Numbered from the stretch's first letter, positions 36,822 to 46,245 are shown. The stretch is 64,000 nt of DNA from Actinomadura mexicana (GCF_900188105.1 NZ_FZNP01000026.1:1-64000); one strand, 5' to 3'. A program made the numbers and translations. The notes: generated by a model not told the origin, from the sequence alone.

Positions 36822-36839
36822 GCCAGCCCACCGGCCGAC

Positions 36840-36880
36840 ACGCACCCCTCGGCCAGACGACGCCTGGCCGAGGGGTGCGT
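36840..36880 (+). terminator. 17-bp perfect hairpin ending the lanthipeptide operon
   Basis: ACGCACCCCTCGGCCAG at 36840-36856 is exactly complementary to 36864-36880 around a seven-base loop. It lies between the plus-strand operon and a minus-strand gene ending at 36907, so it can serve both directions. Confidence 0.85.
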
Positions 36881-36906
36881 AGCGGGAGCCTCTCCCGTTA
36901 CTGCGC

Positions 36907-37281
36907 CTATGCGATCTGATCGAGCATCCGGGACACGCTCGGCTCGGGCCGCCGACGCTGGGTCGCGACAGGGCTGGTCGCCCGGATCCAGGACACTCCG
37001 ACCTTGCTCGTGAGGGCCTCGGCTCTGAGGGAACGACCGCGCGCGACTGGACTGATGACGACACCGTCCAGCGGGTCCCTGAGGCCGGCGATCAGGAGGC
37101 TGGCCCTGTTGCGGGTGGAGCTGGCCGTGTCCGCGCGGCCCGGTTCGCGAAGCCCGAACAGACTGCCGAGAGGACTGGGAGAGACCTCTGTTTCCCCGCT
37201 TGGGGCGGTGAGCGAGCCTCTGTGGAATCGCTGGCTACTCGTCCCGTAGAGGACGTGTGAGGTGCGTGCCAGAGCCTTCAT
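36907..37281 (-). CDS. small hypothetical protein
   Basis: The 124-residue product starts at an ATG with a strong CGGAGGA ribosome site. It is basic, Ser/Arg-rich and lacks Cys, membrane segments or a signal peptide. A repeated pattern of short polar stretches gives no recognisable fold. It is the only minus-strand gene with a strong ribosome site in this part. It could be a peptide handled by the peptidase and exporter encoded further right, but nothing in the sequence shows this. Confidence 0.6.
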   Translation of the reverse strand: MKALARTSHVLYGTSSQRFHRGSLTAPSGETEVSPSPLGSLFGLREPGRADTASSTRNRASLLIAGLRDPLDGVVISPVARGRSLRAEALTSKVGVSWIRATSPVATQRRRPEPSVSRMLDQIA

Positions 37282-37643
37282 GGAATCCTCCGATCGTTTT
37301 GCTGACGAGCCACAATGAAACCCTGAGAATTCAGGTTGTTAAATGAGGAGAACGTTCGCTGGGCACAACTGACCAGCAGCGCGATGCGGCTGCTGAGCGC
37401 TGAAGGCGCCGCAGAGAACCCTGGCCCAGGAGGTGTAGGCCTAAGTTGTCGCTACTGGCTACTTGTGCTGATTGGTAAGGAACACTCGCCGGCCGGTGGG
37501 GCCTGGTGAGGAGAAGCGTGGCCTTTGAACGCCCATCCAAAGACGGGCGGCAGGTGAACGCGGCGCCGCACGATGATCCCGGCTGGCCTCCCCGTCCCCG
37601 GAACGGATAAAGCCAGGTGGGGTAACCATGCTGGTCGCCGTCC
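37282..37643. other. 360-bp stretch without a clear gene
   Basis: No convincing gene is seen. A minus-strand frame through this stretch contains short protein-like pieces (for example VLLVEDGDQHGYPTWLY) just downstream of the next gene's stop, which may be its frameshifted tail. Confidence 0.4.
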
Positions 37644-38309
37644 TCAACTAGGAGGACGTTCGCCTGGTGTCTCTTGATCACCGGATCCACTGTTTGCCCA
37701 GCTGAGGGTTCGGAGTCTGGCGACTGCCTGATCTCGGGTGAGGAGATCCAGGTTGTGGCAGGGCGGGTGCTGGGGGCCGTCGGTGGTGACGAAGTGAGTG
37801 GGGCCGTACGGCCAGGGGCCGTTGAACAGCGCGATGAGGTCTGTCGAATGTTGACCTTCGAGTGTCTGGTGGACGACGTCAGCGTCGGCCCCTGGTGTCG
37901 CCAGCCAGAGCACTGGCGGTTGCTCCACCATGCCTGCGGCAGTGGTGGCGGAAGCCCTGCTCTCAAGGTGCTCGATCGCGTCTTCAAGGGTGTCAGTGAT
38001 GTGTACGACGGACGCCAGGTGCAACGGAACTTGGAGGGAGGTGGCGCCGAGTAGGCGCTCCAGGTCGGGACGCGCGATGACGACATCGCATCCCTCTGCG
38101 CCACGGGCCAGGGTGTCGACCAGCACGGTCCGAAGCAAGCGCTGGGCGCCAGGGCCGATGACGCCGGCTCCCTGGGGGTGGCTGAAGGCTCGGGCCAGGA
38201 ACGGGGCAGGGGCAGATCCACCGCACGCGCACTGGTTGAGTCCCGGTGTGGTGAGGCGGATGAGCCACTGGATCATGGGTGAGTGGGTGGCCTTGCGTAG
38301 ACGGTTCAT
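37644..38309 (-). CDS. hypothetical protein, possibly truncated
   Basis: The 221-residue product has alternating beta and helix segments such as CDVVIARPDLERLLG, SVVHITDTLEDAIEHLE and LIALFNGPWPYGPTHFVTTDG. These resemble the C-terminal part of large actinobacterial LysM/BTAD-type proteins of unknown function; that resemblance is from memory and weak. The ATG has CGGAG upstream. The last 15 residues are unlike the rest, and protein-like sequence resumes in another frame beyond the stop, so the 3' end may be frameshifted. Confidence 0.5.
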   Translation of the reverse strand: MNRLRKATHSPMIQWLIRLTTPGLNQCACGGSAPAPFLARAFSHPQGAGVIGPGAQRLLRTVLVDTLARGAEGCDVVIARPDLERLLGATSLQVPLHLASVVHITDTLEDAIEHLESRASATTAAGMVEQPPVLWLATPGADADVVHQTLEGQHSTDLIALFNGPWPYGPTHFVTTDGPQHPPCHNLDLLTRDQAVARLRTLSWANSGSGDQETPGERPPS

Positions 38310-38587
38310 TCTCGCTCCGGTCTATCGGCGGCGGGGCACCTTGATCAAACCGGGTTCGGCCAGCTCACAGGCCTGATCGAAACGCCTCATGGTGGTAAGT
38401 GACCAGGGTTCGGTGGCCCGATTCAGGGGTGCTGGTCTCTAGGAGACCGCCTTCGGTGACAGCTCTGGGGAGTCCCAGCTGTGGTGGCGGGCTGTCGGTG
38501 GTCACTTTGCTCGTTGACACCAAACGCTCATCGGCCAGCTTGTAACGCTATTCACTCGTGTCGATACTCTCTGTCATGGAGGTGTGA

Positions 38588-39583
38588 GTGAGTACCGAGC
38601 TCGAACAGACGGCCACCAGGCTGTTGAAGGGCATCGTCGCCGATGATCTGCTCGTCCCTTACGCCCAGCTGCTCGGCTCGGACGGGTGTCTGCCCTCCGA
38701 GGCCGCCGAGGTGCTCGGCGGCCCGCAAGTCGTCGCGGCGTTGAAGGAGGCTGGGCTGGCCTACGTCATGCCGCTGGGGATGGCGGTTCCTGCACGTCTC
38801 GTCGCCACCGCGCCGGACCTGGCCCTCCAAGGGGCGCTTGCCGCGCTTTCTCGCAAGCTGGTCGATGACCAACAACGGCTGCTGGACGGTCAGCGGCGCA
38901 TGGTCGACATGCACCCCTTCCCCGGCGTGATGGAAGGCCAGGCCGATCAATTGGTGCGGATCCTCACAGACCGCACCGAGATCACAGACACCTCACGCTC
39001 ACTGCTGGGAACCGCAAGACGGCACTGGTTGACCTTGGAGAACTTCGCCATGGAACGGCCGCTGGAAGAACTGGCTGGAATGCCTCCCCTTCCCGCGTTC
39101 GAAGGCAACGTTTTGAGCCGGACCATCTACCAGGCGTCCTGTGCCGAACACCCTGTCGGCGCCAAGATCATCCGAATGCACGCTGAGGCTGGTGAAGAGG
39201 CCAGGATCCTGCCCGAGATCGGCATGAAGATGAAGCTGGCCGACGAGGCCGTGGCGCTGCTGCCGCTGACTCCGACCGGATTGCCCGGTGCCCTGCTGAT
39301 CAAGTCACCGGTGATCGTCGCCGCCTTGCGTGAGTACTTCGAACTGCTGTGGCAGCGCGCGGTTCCGCTGGGGGAGGCCGAGCCCCAGTTGCCGCTCAAG
39401 CCGATCCAGATGTCGATCCTGCGGATGCTGGCGCAGGGGATGACCGACGACGGGATCTCGCGGCGGATCGGGCTGAAGACCAGCAGCGTGCGGCGCCACG
39501 TCAGCGCGATCAGCAAAGAGCTCGGCACCACCAGCCGTGTCGCTATGGGCGCCGCAGCCGCCCGCCGCGGCTGGGTCAAATAA
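38588..39583 (+). CDS. LuxR-type HTH regulator A
   Basis: The 331-residue protein ends in a LuxR-type DNA-binding domain (about 265-331, ILRMLAQGMTDDGISRRIGL...SVRRHVSAISKELG). Its N-terminal 80 residues resemble a TrmB-like winged helix, and a central domain of unknown ligand follows. It is clearly paralogous to the regulator at 42727. The GTG start has GGAGGTG upstream, and a TTGACA at 38514 could be part of its promoter. It directly precedes the peptidase and transporter genes and probably controls them. Confidence 0.85.
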   Translation: MSTELEQTATRLLKGIVADDLLVPYAQLLGSDGCLPSEAAEVLGGPQVVAALKEAGLAYVMPLGMAVPARLVATAPDLALQGALAALSRKLVDDQQRLLDGQRRMVDMHPFPGVMEGQADQLVRILTDRTEITDTSRSLLGTARRHWLTLENFAMERPLEELAGMPPLPAFEGNVLSRTIYQASCAEHPVGAKIIRMHAEAGEEARILPEIGMKMKLADEAVALLPLTPTGLPGALLIKSPVIVAALREYFELLWQRAVPLGEAEPQLPLKPIQMSILRMLAQGMTDDGISRRIGLKTSSVRRHVSAISKELGTTSRVAMGAAAARRGWVK

Positions 39584-39609
39584 CACGATGCGTCTGGAGC
39601 ACATCACCG

Positions 39610-41406
39610 ATGCCCGACTACCTGGACTTCGTCCCCACCGAGCGCTTCCGCGGGCAAGTGGCCCTGTCCTCGGATGCCAAGACCGTGGCCTACTGCAGCA
39701 ACGCCGGAGGGTCTTTCGACGTATGGACGATTCCGACCGTCGGCGGGACACCGCGCCGGCTGACCCGGCTCGAAGGCCAGGCGGCGTGCCGGCTCGCATG
39801 GTGGCCGGATGGCAAAGGCCTGGTCTTTACTGCCGACCGCAACGGCGATGAGCAGTACCGCATCTACCGCATCGGTACTGACGGTGAGGAGGTCACTGAG
39901 ATCAGCCCCGGTCCGGACTGTCAGCGAGTGCTGGCGGATGCTCCATTCGGTGCGGAAGGCCGGTATTTGCTCTACGCAGCCAACGACCGTGACCGCACTG
40001 TGCAGGACATCCTCGTCCGGGATCTGTCGGACGACACTGAACGCCGGATCGTTCCTCCGGACGGGGTCAACTTCACCCCTGCCAGCATGTCGCCCGACGA
40101 CCGGTGGCTGCTGGCGGCCGGCGTTCGGTCTAACACTGACGTTGCCATCTATCTCATCGACCTCACCGATCCCGACCTCGACGCCGTGTGCGTTACCGCT
40201 GAGCATGGGAGCGGCTACTTCGATCCGGGACCGTGGACACCGGACTCGACTGCCTTCTACCTGTCCACCGACGTGTGGGGCGAGTTCACCGCCATCGGCC
40301 GGTACGCCCTGGGCGAGGCCTCGGTGGAACGCATTACCAACGACGACTGGGACGTTGAGCACATCGAAGCCGTCGGCGAGATGCTCGTCTGGTCCCTCAA
40401 CCAAGGAGGACGTTCCGTGCTGCGCGCCACGCGGAACGCAACCGAACTCGCGCTCGCGGACCTCCCGCAGGGAGTCATCGACGCGATCGCACTGAGCCCG
40501 GACGGGGAACAGATCGTCCTGGAGATCGACACCCCGACACGACCCAGCGAGCTCGGGGTCCTCGACCCGGCGGGTGGGTTTCGATACCTCACCGACACCC
40601 GCCCACCCGCAGTTCAGGTGATCGATCCAGTCGAGCCTAACCTGATCACTTACTCGTCCTCCGGCGGACGCCACATACACGCTCTGCTCTACCAGCCCAG
40701 GACCCCAGGCCCGCATCCGGTCCTGCTCTCGGTCCACGGCGGTCCAGAAGCCCAGGAACGTCCCGAGTACGCCTATGCCGGCCTCTACCAGTACCTCCTT
40801 CATGAGGGCGTCGCGGTGCTGGCACCCAACATCGCCGGCTCCACGGGTTACGGCCTTACCCACCAAAAGCTCATCTACCGCGACTGGGGTGGGATCGATC
40901 TGGTCGACCTCGATCACGCGGTTCGCCACCTGACAACGCTTCCCGGCATTGACGCCGACCGCATCGCCGTCATGGGGGGCTCCTACGGAGGCTTCGCCGC
41001 CCTGTCCTGCCTGTCTCGGTTGCCATATCGATGGGCGGCCGGGGTGTCGTTCTGTGGCCCCTCCAACCTGGTCACTCTCGCTCGGGCCTGCCCACCCACC
41101 TGGCGGCCCACGGTCGACGCTGTTCTGGGCAACCCCGACACCGACGCCGAACACCTCACGCGCCGGTCGCCGATCACCTACGCCGACGCCATCACCGCAC
41201 CACTGCTGGTCCTTCAGGGCGCCCATGATCCGCGCGTTCCGCAGGACGAATCCGACCAGATCGTCACCAGGCTTCGAGCGCGCGGCATCGACGTGCGCTA
41301 CGACATCTATCCCGATGAGGGCCATGGGTTCAGCAACCGCACCAACGAGATCAAGGCCTACGGAGACATCGCCCAGTTCCTCCTCACACACCTGATGAGA
41401 AAGTAG
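39610..41406 (+). CDS. prolyl-oligopeptidase-family serine peptidase (S9)
   Basis: The 598-residue enzyme has an N-terminal beta-propeller (about 15-340, WD-like SPDG/SPDD turns) and a C-terminal alpha/beta-hydrolase domain with the triad Ser458 (GGSYGG), Asp540 (GAHDPRVP) and His572 (EGHGFS). No signal peptide is seen, so it acts in the cytoplasm. S9 enzymes cut short peptides and in some lanthipeptide pathways remove leaders. It lies between a LuxR regulator and an MFS exporter, which suggests a peptide substrate. Confidence 0.92.
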   Translation: MPDYLDFVPTERFRGQVALSSDAKTVAYCSNAGGSFDVWTIPTVGGTPRRLTRLEGQAACRLAWWPDGKGLVFTADRNGDEQYRIYRIGTDGEEVTEISPGPDCQRVLADAPFGAEGRYLLYAANDRDRTVQDILVRDLSDDTERRIVPPDGVNFTPASMSPDDRWLLAAGVRSNTDVAIYLIDLTDPDLDAVCVTAEHGSGYFDPGPWTPDSTAFYLSTDVWGEFTAIGRYALGEASVERITNDDWDVEHIEAVGEMLVWSLNQGGRSVLRATRNATELALADLPQGVIDAIALSPDGEQIVLEIDTPTRPSELGVLDPAGGFRYLTDTRPPAVQVIDPVEPNLITYSSSGGRHIHALLYQPRTPGPHPVLLSVHGGPEAQERPEYAYAGLYQYLLHEGVAVLAPNIAGSTGYGLTHQKLIYRDWGGIDLVDLDHAVRHLTTLPGIDADRIAVMGGSYGGFAALSCLSRLPYRWAAGVSFCGPSNLVTLARACPPTWRPTVDAVLGNPDTDAEHLTRRSPITYADAITAPLLVLQGAHDPRVPQDESDQIVTRLRARGIDVRYDIYPDEGHGFSNRTNEIKAYGDIAQFLLTHLMRK

Positions 41407-41414
41407 AAGGCTCC

Positions 41415-42656
41415 GTGTCGGGATTCCTATCGCCCCTCACCTTGTTCCGAGACCCGTCCGTGGCGCCCCTGTTCATCTCCCGCATCGTCTCCAGCGCGAG
41501 CGTCGGGTTCGGACAACTCGCCCTGGCCTGGGGCGTCATGGATCTGGGCTATGGCGCCCGAGGCCTGTCTCTGGTCATGGCCTGTAACGCGTTCCCGGCC
41601 CTGCTCATCATCTGCGGCGGAGTCGCGGGGGACCGCTTCCGCCGGCACTACGTCCTCATGGGAGCCGAGACGCTGGCCTGCCTTTCCTGGCTGGCGATCG
41701 GTGCCGCGCTTTTCACCGGTAGAGCGCCCCTGGCGCTGCTGTGTGCGCTGGCCGCCGTCGGCGGCGTCGCGACGGCACTGTTCCTGCCCACGCTCCGCGG
41801 CATCATCGCCGACCTCCTCGACTCACCGAACCGGCCGGCCGGCAATGCGCTGATCAACCAGACCCAGTCGATAGGCCTGCTCATCGGGCTCGTCTCGTCC
41901 GGGGCCATGGTCACTGCGGTCGGCCCAGCATGGTCTGCCTCGATGCGAGGTGTCCTGTGCGGGCTCAGCGTCGTACTGCTCAGCCGCCTTGCGACTTCTC
42001 GTCCCAGCGAACCCGGCACCGGACCGCTCCGAGACCTGCGGAACGGATGGCGCGAGTTCGGAGCACGCCCATGGGTGTGGATTATGACCTTGCAGTACAC
42101 GGCGATCACCACTGCGGTGGTCTGTTACACCAAGATCGCTGGTCCGCTCTATGCCGTCGACGGGCATGGCGGCGCCTGGTCTTGGGGCATCATCAGTGCC
42201 TGCGAACCTCTCGGGGCCGTGATGGGTGCATTGGTCGGCGCCCGCTGGCGTCCCGGCTGGCCTATGTCGGCTGCCGCGGTGCTGCCCGTGTCGGTCGCAT
42301 TTCCCATGCTCCTGATGGGAAGTGGAGCCCCTTGGCCGTCGATCGCCGCAGCAGCCGTCGTGCCCGGAGTACTCCAAGCCGTCTACTACGTTCTGTGGGC
42401 TACTGCACTGCAGGAGCGGATCGCGCTGGACGTACTAGTCCGTGTTAACAGCTGGAACATGGTCGCCAGCTATCTCCTCATGCCACTGATTATGCTGGGG
42501 TCCGGACGACTGGCGACCATCCTGGGGGCGGAGGCGCTCGCGTTTTGGTCGGGAACCACGGCGATCATTGCAACGCTTTCCGCGCTGATCGGACTCCGAC
42601 TGGTCGCCGGGAGAGAGAATTCTTCGAAGATCGAAACAAAAGAGGCTATGGCGTAA
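41415..42656 (+). CDS. MFS transporter
   Basis: The 413-residue protein has about eleven or twelve hydrophobic segments and an MFS loop 2-3 motif (GGVAGDRFRRHYVLM). A long cytoplasmic loop lies near residue 200. The layout resembles EntS-type or macrolide-type exporters. It starts at a GTG eight bases after the peptidase gene, so the two are in one operon, and it could export the peptidase product or a related compound. Confidence 0.9.
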   Translation: MSGFLSPLTLFRDPSVAPLFISRIVSSASVGFGQLALAWGVMDLGYGARGLSLVMACNAFPALLIICGGVAGDRFRRHYVLMGAETLACLSWLAIGAALFTGRAPLALLCALAAVGGVATALFLPTLRGIIADLLDSPNRPAGNALINQTQSIGLLIGLVSSGAMVTAVGPAWSASMRGVLCGLSVVLLSRLATSRPSEPGTGPLRDLRNGWREFGARPWVWIMTLQYTAITTAVVCYTKIAGPLYAVDGHGGAWSWGIISACEPLGAVMGALVGARWRPGWPMSAAAVLPVSVAFPMLLMGSGAPWPSIAAAAVVPGVLQAVYYVLWATALQERIALDVLVRVNSWNMVASYLLMPLIMLGSGRLATILGAEALAFWSGTTAIIATLSALIGLRLVAGRENSSKIETKEAMA

Positions 42657-42726
42657 GGCGATTGTCTGCTTCCAGCGAAGGACCGGGTTCAGATCTCGGC
42701 TCAAACACTCGAGCTTAGGCTGCTGC

Positions 42727-43725
42727 ATGCGCTCTCTCGAAGAGAAGACCGTTCGACTGCTTGGCGGAGTCGTTGAAGCGCAAACTCTTCGTCTATATCT
42801 CCGCCTCCTCGTCGCAGATGGCTGTCCGGCGGATGAGGCCGCAGACCTCCTCGGGGGCGTGGATGAGGTCGAGACCCTGATCCACGCCGAAATGGCCCAG
42901 GTCCGCGAACCGGCAGCCGGCTTGCCGGCTCGCCTGATGCCCGTTCCGATGGACGTGGTCCTGCAGCACACGCTCGTCGGCCTCGCTCGTAAGGCGCTGG
43001 CCGACTATGAAAGGCTCCTGGGCGGTTACCAGCGCATGTGTGCCCTCGCTTCCTCCGCACACGAAGAGCCAGACGCGTCGGTGGGGCAGTTGGCGCGGCT
43101 CATCACCGACACCGACGAAGTCAGCAGACTGACCAGCACGCTCCTAGGCTCAGTTCAGCGCGAGTGGTTGACCCTGAGCAACTATGCGCCGATAGAACCA
43201 ATGGATGGGGCCGGTATCACTGCGACTCCCTCTCCCGTCGGTCGCGGTGCTCGATGTAGAGCCATCTACGACGGCGATCTCTTGGCGGAAACAGTTGCGC
43301 GCGACAAGATGGAATCGATAGCCGAGACCGGCATCGAAGTTCGGATCCTTCCTCGTATCCGCATGAGCCTGGGGCTCGCCGACGAGGGAGTTGCGCTCCT
43401 TCCACTCACCTCCTCCGAAACGGCCGGCGTGCTGCTCGTTCAGTCCTCGGTGATCGTGGGTGCCCTCTGGGAGTACTTCGAACTACTTTGGGAGAGGGCC
43501 ATTCCATACGGGGGAAGTGGGGTCAACGGGAAAGGTTTACCGGAGATCCAGGTGAAAATCTTGCGCCTCCTGGTCCAGGGGTTGCCAGATGACGCCATCG
43601 CGCAACAGGTGAATTTAAGCCTGACCACGGTCCGTCGCCACATCAAGGCACTTCGAGAGAACCTCGACATCAAAACACGTTTCCAGCTCGGCGTGATCGC
43701 CGTCCAGCATGGCCTGGTGGACTGA
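42727..43725 (+). CDS. LuxR-type HTH regulator B, paralogue of regulator A
   Basis: The 332-residue protein has the same layout as the one at 38588, with matching stretches such as ADEGVALLPLTSSE and ALWEYFELLWERAIPYG against ADEAVALLPLTPTG and ALREYFELLWQRAVPLG. The HTH is at about 270-330. Paralogous regulators flanking a peptidase and exporter suggest duplication and perhaps response to two forms of one ligand. The ATG at 42727 follows a 70-base gap. Codon use is less GC-biased than in its neighbours. Confidence 0.85.
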   Translation: MRSLEEKTVRLLGGVVEAQTLRLYLRLLVADGCPADEAADLLGGVDEVETLIHAEMAQVREPAAGLPARLMPVPMDVVLQHTLVGLARKALADYERLLGGYQRMCALASSAHEEPDASVGQLARLITDTDEVSRLTSTLLGSVQREWLTLSNYAPIEPMDGAGITATPSPVGRGARCRAIYDGDLLAETVARDKMESIAETGIEVRILPRIRMSLGLADEGVALLPLTSSETAGVLLVQSSVIVGALWEYFELLWERAIPYGGSGVNGKGLPEIQVKILRLLVQGLPDDAIAQQVNLSLTTVRRHIKALRENLDIKTRFQLGVIAVQHGLVD

Positions 43726-43747
43726 GTGTCAAGTCGCCACGAGATGA

Positions 43748-43767
43748 CCACCCGCATGCCCGGGTGG
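43748..43767 (+). terminator. short hairpin after regulator B
   Basis: CCACCCG at 43748-43754 pairs with CGGGTGG at 43761-43767 around a six-base loop, 22 bases after the stop codon. There is no T-run, so the call is modest. Confidence 0.4.
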
Positions 43768-44098
43768 GGATGCCGGACTGACGGACCTCGCACCCGAATG
43801 ACCGAGATAGCCATCCCGAACTCGGGGGCTTCGGCGGCGGAGGCGGCGCTTAGCGGCATGTAACCGATACCATCACCGGGCCGCCTCAGGAATGTCGGGT
43901 GCTCTCCTCGACGAGTTCAAGTCAGCGGCGAAGCGGGGGGCATGACGTTAGGTCGATGCCCTCGTTTCGTCTGAAATGACGCTGCGGCGCTCAGCATTTC
44001 GCCGTCACTGGACGTCGGGTCCTTGCTCTCCCTTGCCGAGCCCGCGCAAAAGGGACCGAGGCGTCCCGGCCGACACGCTCGGCAAGGTCGAGCCCGGG
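43768..44098. other. 330-bp stretch without a gene
   Basis: No reading frame here looks protein-like. It separates the regulator cassette from a block of gene fragments, so it may contain an old junction, but no repeat or IS end was found. Confidence 0.4.
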
Positions 44099-45222
44099 AT
44101 GCCGGCGCGGGAACTCGCCGACGCCGACCTGGGCGCCGTCCTGGAGGCCGCTGTCGTCGACGTGCTACGGGACTCGGCGGCGTGGACGCGGTACGAGCTG
44201 ACCAGGGCGATCAACCGGCACCTCCCCGACTACCTGGGCGGGCTGCACCCCGAGCGGGTCGAGGCCCTGCTCGAAGACCTCACCGAGGCCGCGCTCGACC
44301 TCGCCGGACCGGCCGCCGTGCGGTTGCTCAACGCCCCCGTGTGATCGACGTCCTCGCCGATCTACGCCGCGAGAACGGCCGCAGCGTGTTCCTCGCGCAG
44401 GCCGCCGAGCGGTACATCACGGCCGGGCGCGACCGCGAAGCGGCGCTCATGGCGGTAGCGCTCGCTCCCGGCGGGCTGCGCTTGACTGCCGAGAAGGCCG
44501 CCGCGGCGGTCGGGATCAGCGCCGAGGAGGCCAAGCGCCGCACGCTCGCGGGTGAAGCGGTCCCGGAGGCGGCCGGGACCTCGCCCCTACGACGACCGGC
44601 ACCGCGTGATCACCGGCATCCTGACGTCCGGGCGCCGAATGGACGTGCTGGTCGGCGCCGCCAGCACCGGGAGGTCCTTCACCAGGCGTACATCCGCCGG
44701 GCCCGGGAGGCTGGTGTGCTGTCGCCGGGCGACGCGGAGACGCTGCGCCAGGACGAGGCGCTCGGCACGCTCGGCCGGTTGCTGCGCCAGATCGAGATGA
44801 GCGGCCGCGACGCTCAAACGATCTTTCACGAGGCCATCACGGAGCGGGAGCTCGATTCTGCTGACTCCCTCGCCCAGGTGCTGGCGTGCCCAGGGCCCGC
44901 GGTGGTGGAGCTCTACCAAGAGGTAAAGAGCAGCCTGGATGCGCCCAGCACCAGCCCGACCAGCCGACTATTCGGCCGGGGCATCCTGGCGGCGATCGAG
45001 TTCGCCACCGGCGTCCAACCCACTGCGCCGGTATCGGGCGAACCCGCCGAGGAGAACCCGCCGCCGGTCGGGCAGCTCTCCCGAGAGGAGGAGCGGGCCG
45101 CAGACATCGCCGCCGGCCACGTCCGCGCCCAGGTCAGCCGGGATTACGCCACCGGCGTGGAGCACACCATCATGTGGCTGCTCGCCCGAACCGACACCCG
45201 CCCGTGGGGCCGTCTCCGCTGA
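44099..45222 (+). pseudogene. MobF-type relaxase remnant (helicase and C-terminal parts)
   Basis: Three pieces in different frames read like a MobF/TraA relaxase. From 44099 there is WTRYELTRAINRHLPDYLGG. From 44341 there is SVFLAQAAERYITAGRDREA. In another frame near 44595-44690 there is DDRHRVITGILTSGRRMDVLVG followed by a degraded Walker A (AASTGRS). The frame then shifts back to LGTLGRLLRQIEMSGRDAQ, typical of relaxase C-termini. At least two frameshifts and the changed P-loop mark it as dead. The nuclease domain is missing. Confidence 0.6.
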
Positions 45223-45470
45223 GCGGCCTTGTTCTCAGAACCTGTGGCCGCGTCAGTCCGCGCCACTCGGCGGTCACCCACGACTCTCACTACCGGCTCG
45301 CACTACCGGGGCGTGAGGAGGATCAGGTTGGGCTTTGCCCCGAAACCTCTACACGGCGATGGCCGAGCCGGGGCCGCAGAGAATCAGGCGCTCCCCGTCC
45401 GTGTCATGGGCAGACGTGCCAGAGGGCGTGTAAGGCAGTCCCCCTTCTCTACTTCTCTGTGCCCATACAC

Positions 45471-45530
45471 CAGGGCGGCAAGAGCGTCACCGAGGGCACC
45501 GTCACCCGCTGGCTGGAGAAGGAGGATGAG
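45471..45530 (+). pseudogene. fragment of a dihydrolipoamide acyltransferase lipoyl domain
   Basis: About 20 codons read KSVTEGTVTRWLEKEDE, almost the conserved start of the E2 lipoyl domain (ESVTEGTVTRWLKxEGD). The lysine-bearing DKV motif and everything else of the enzyme are absent. It is a relic, not a gene. Confidence 0.5.
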
Positions 45531-45582
45531 GGGCATGCGCGCGGCAGGTGGTTAGCAGAAGGAGTCCCTCGGAGACCAAGGA

Positions 45583-45747
45583 CTGAAGGAACGGGTGCAA
45601 CCAGGGCTCCTGCAGACGCAGGGGTATGCGCCAGCCTATGTCGCATCAGGTCAGAACGTTGCTTGCGACCTGTTCTCAACCTTTGAAACCCGCCGAGGCG
45701 GGAGGTTGAGGAGGCCTGGACGCCGGACTGTCCCACGACCACTATGA
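45583..45747 (+). pseudogene. fragment of an XRE/DUF5753 regulator
   Basis: The frame reads LKERVQPGLLQTQGYAPAYVAS and on to GQNVACDLFST before losing resemblance and reaching a stop. The PGLLQTxxYAxAY pattern is the signature of the DUF5753 domain of actinobacterial XRE regulators. The HTH domain is missing. Confidence 0.55.
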
Positions 45748-46056
45748 CCACGGCACCCGAGCGGGCCAGTTCGACGGTAAAAGCCCTGGTAGAGCCGGGA
45801 TGGTGCGGGTTGTATCGGCTTGTTGGCCCATCGGTCGAACGTTGCGAGGCAACACCGGTGGTCAAAGGGCGGCCGCACACATCCGGGAAGTGCGCGCGTG
45901 CGTTGCTAGACTCAGCGTGCTGCACCGGTTCATGAACGTCGTCACGTCTGTACAGGGGTTCTCGCTCGGACTCGTCCGGGACGAGCTCGCCGGATGAATT
46001 CCGTTCGGCGGGGGCCTTCCGGCCGGCCCAACTCGGCCGGGGACGTGAGGTTCGGG

Positions 46057-46170
46057 ATGGATCGGTCGGACTGGACTCGGTGGTACCGACGGGCGCGCAA
46101 ACACGCGTGGTTGTTCGAGATCGTCGTCAAGGTGATCACTTGGGTGATCATTACGGGGATCGGCCGCTAA
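46057..46170 (+). CDS. possible 37-residue membrane peptide
   Basis: A short frame starting at ATG encodes a Trp/Arg-rich N-terminus (MDRSDWTRWYRRARKH) and a hydrophobic C-terminal half (WLFEIVVKVITWVIITGI). It is followed 25 bases later by a perfect 14-bp hairpin. A GTGAGG sequence lies upstream. The charged-then-hydrophobic layout is that of small membrane peptides. No family is recognised; the terminator is the best argument for expression. Confidence 0.4.
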   Translation: MDRSDWTRWYRRARKHAWLFEIVVKVITWVIITGIGR

Positions 46171-46194
46171 CCGGGGAAGGGACGAACGCAGCGG

Positions 46195-46245
46195 AACGGC
46201 CTCATACCAGGGTTCCTTGCCAGTTCCTGCCGGTATGAGGCCGTT
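46195..46245 (+). terminator. 14-bp perfect hairpin
   Basis: AACGGCCTCATACC at 46195-46208 pairs exactly with 46232-46245, followed by TT. It is a convincing intrinsic terminator for whatever is transcribed through the small frame at 46057-46170. Confidence 0.75.

Larger units (their letters stand above)
45223..46056. other. gene-poor stretch with short gene fragments
   Basis: No intact gene was found over 830 bases. Two short stretches resemble pieces of known genes (listed separately). The rest shows no coding pattern, promoter or repeat that I can support. Confidence 0.5.

Noticed and set aside
37331..38221. A 296-residue minus-strand gene
   Set aside because: Its first two thirds are a Ser/Pro/Arg-rich shadow of the better frame at 37644-38309. 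Only the tail looks protein-like and is noted there.
45449..45925. A 158-residue minus-strand frame
   Set aside because: Composition is random-like, and it lies opposite fragments that are recognisable on the plus strand.
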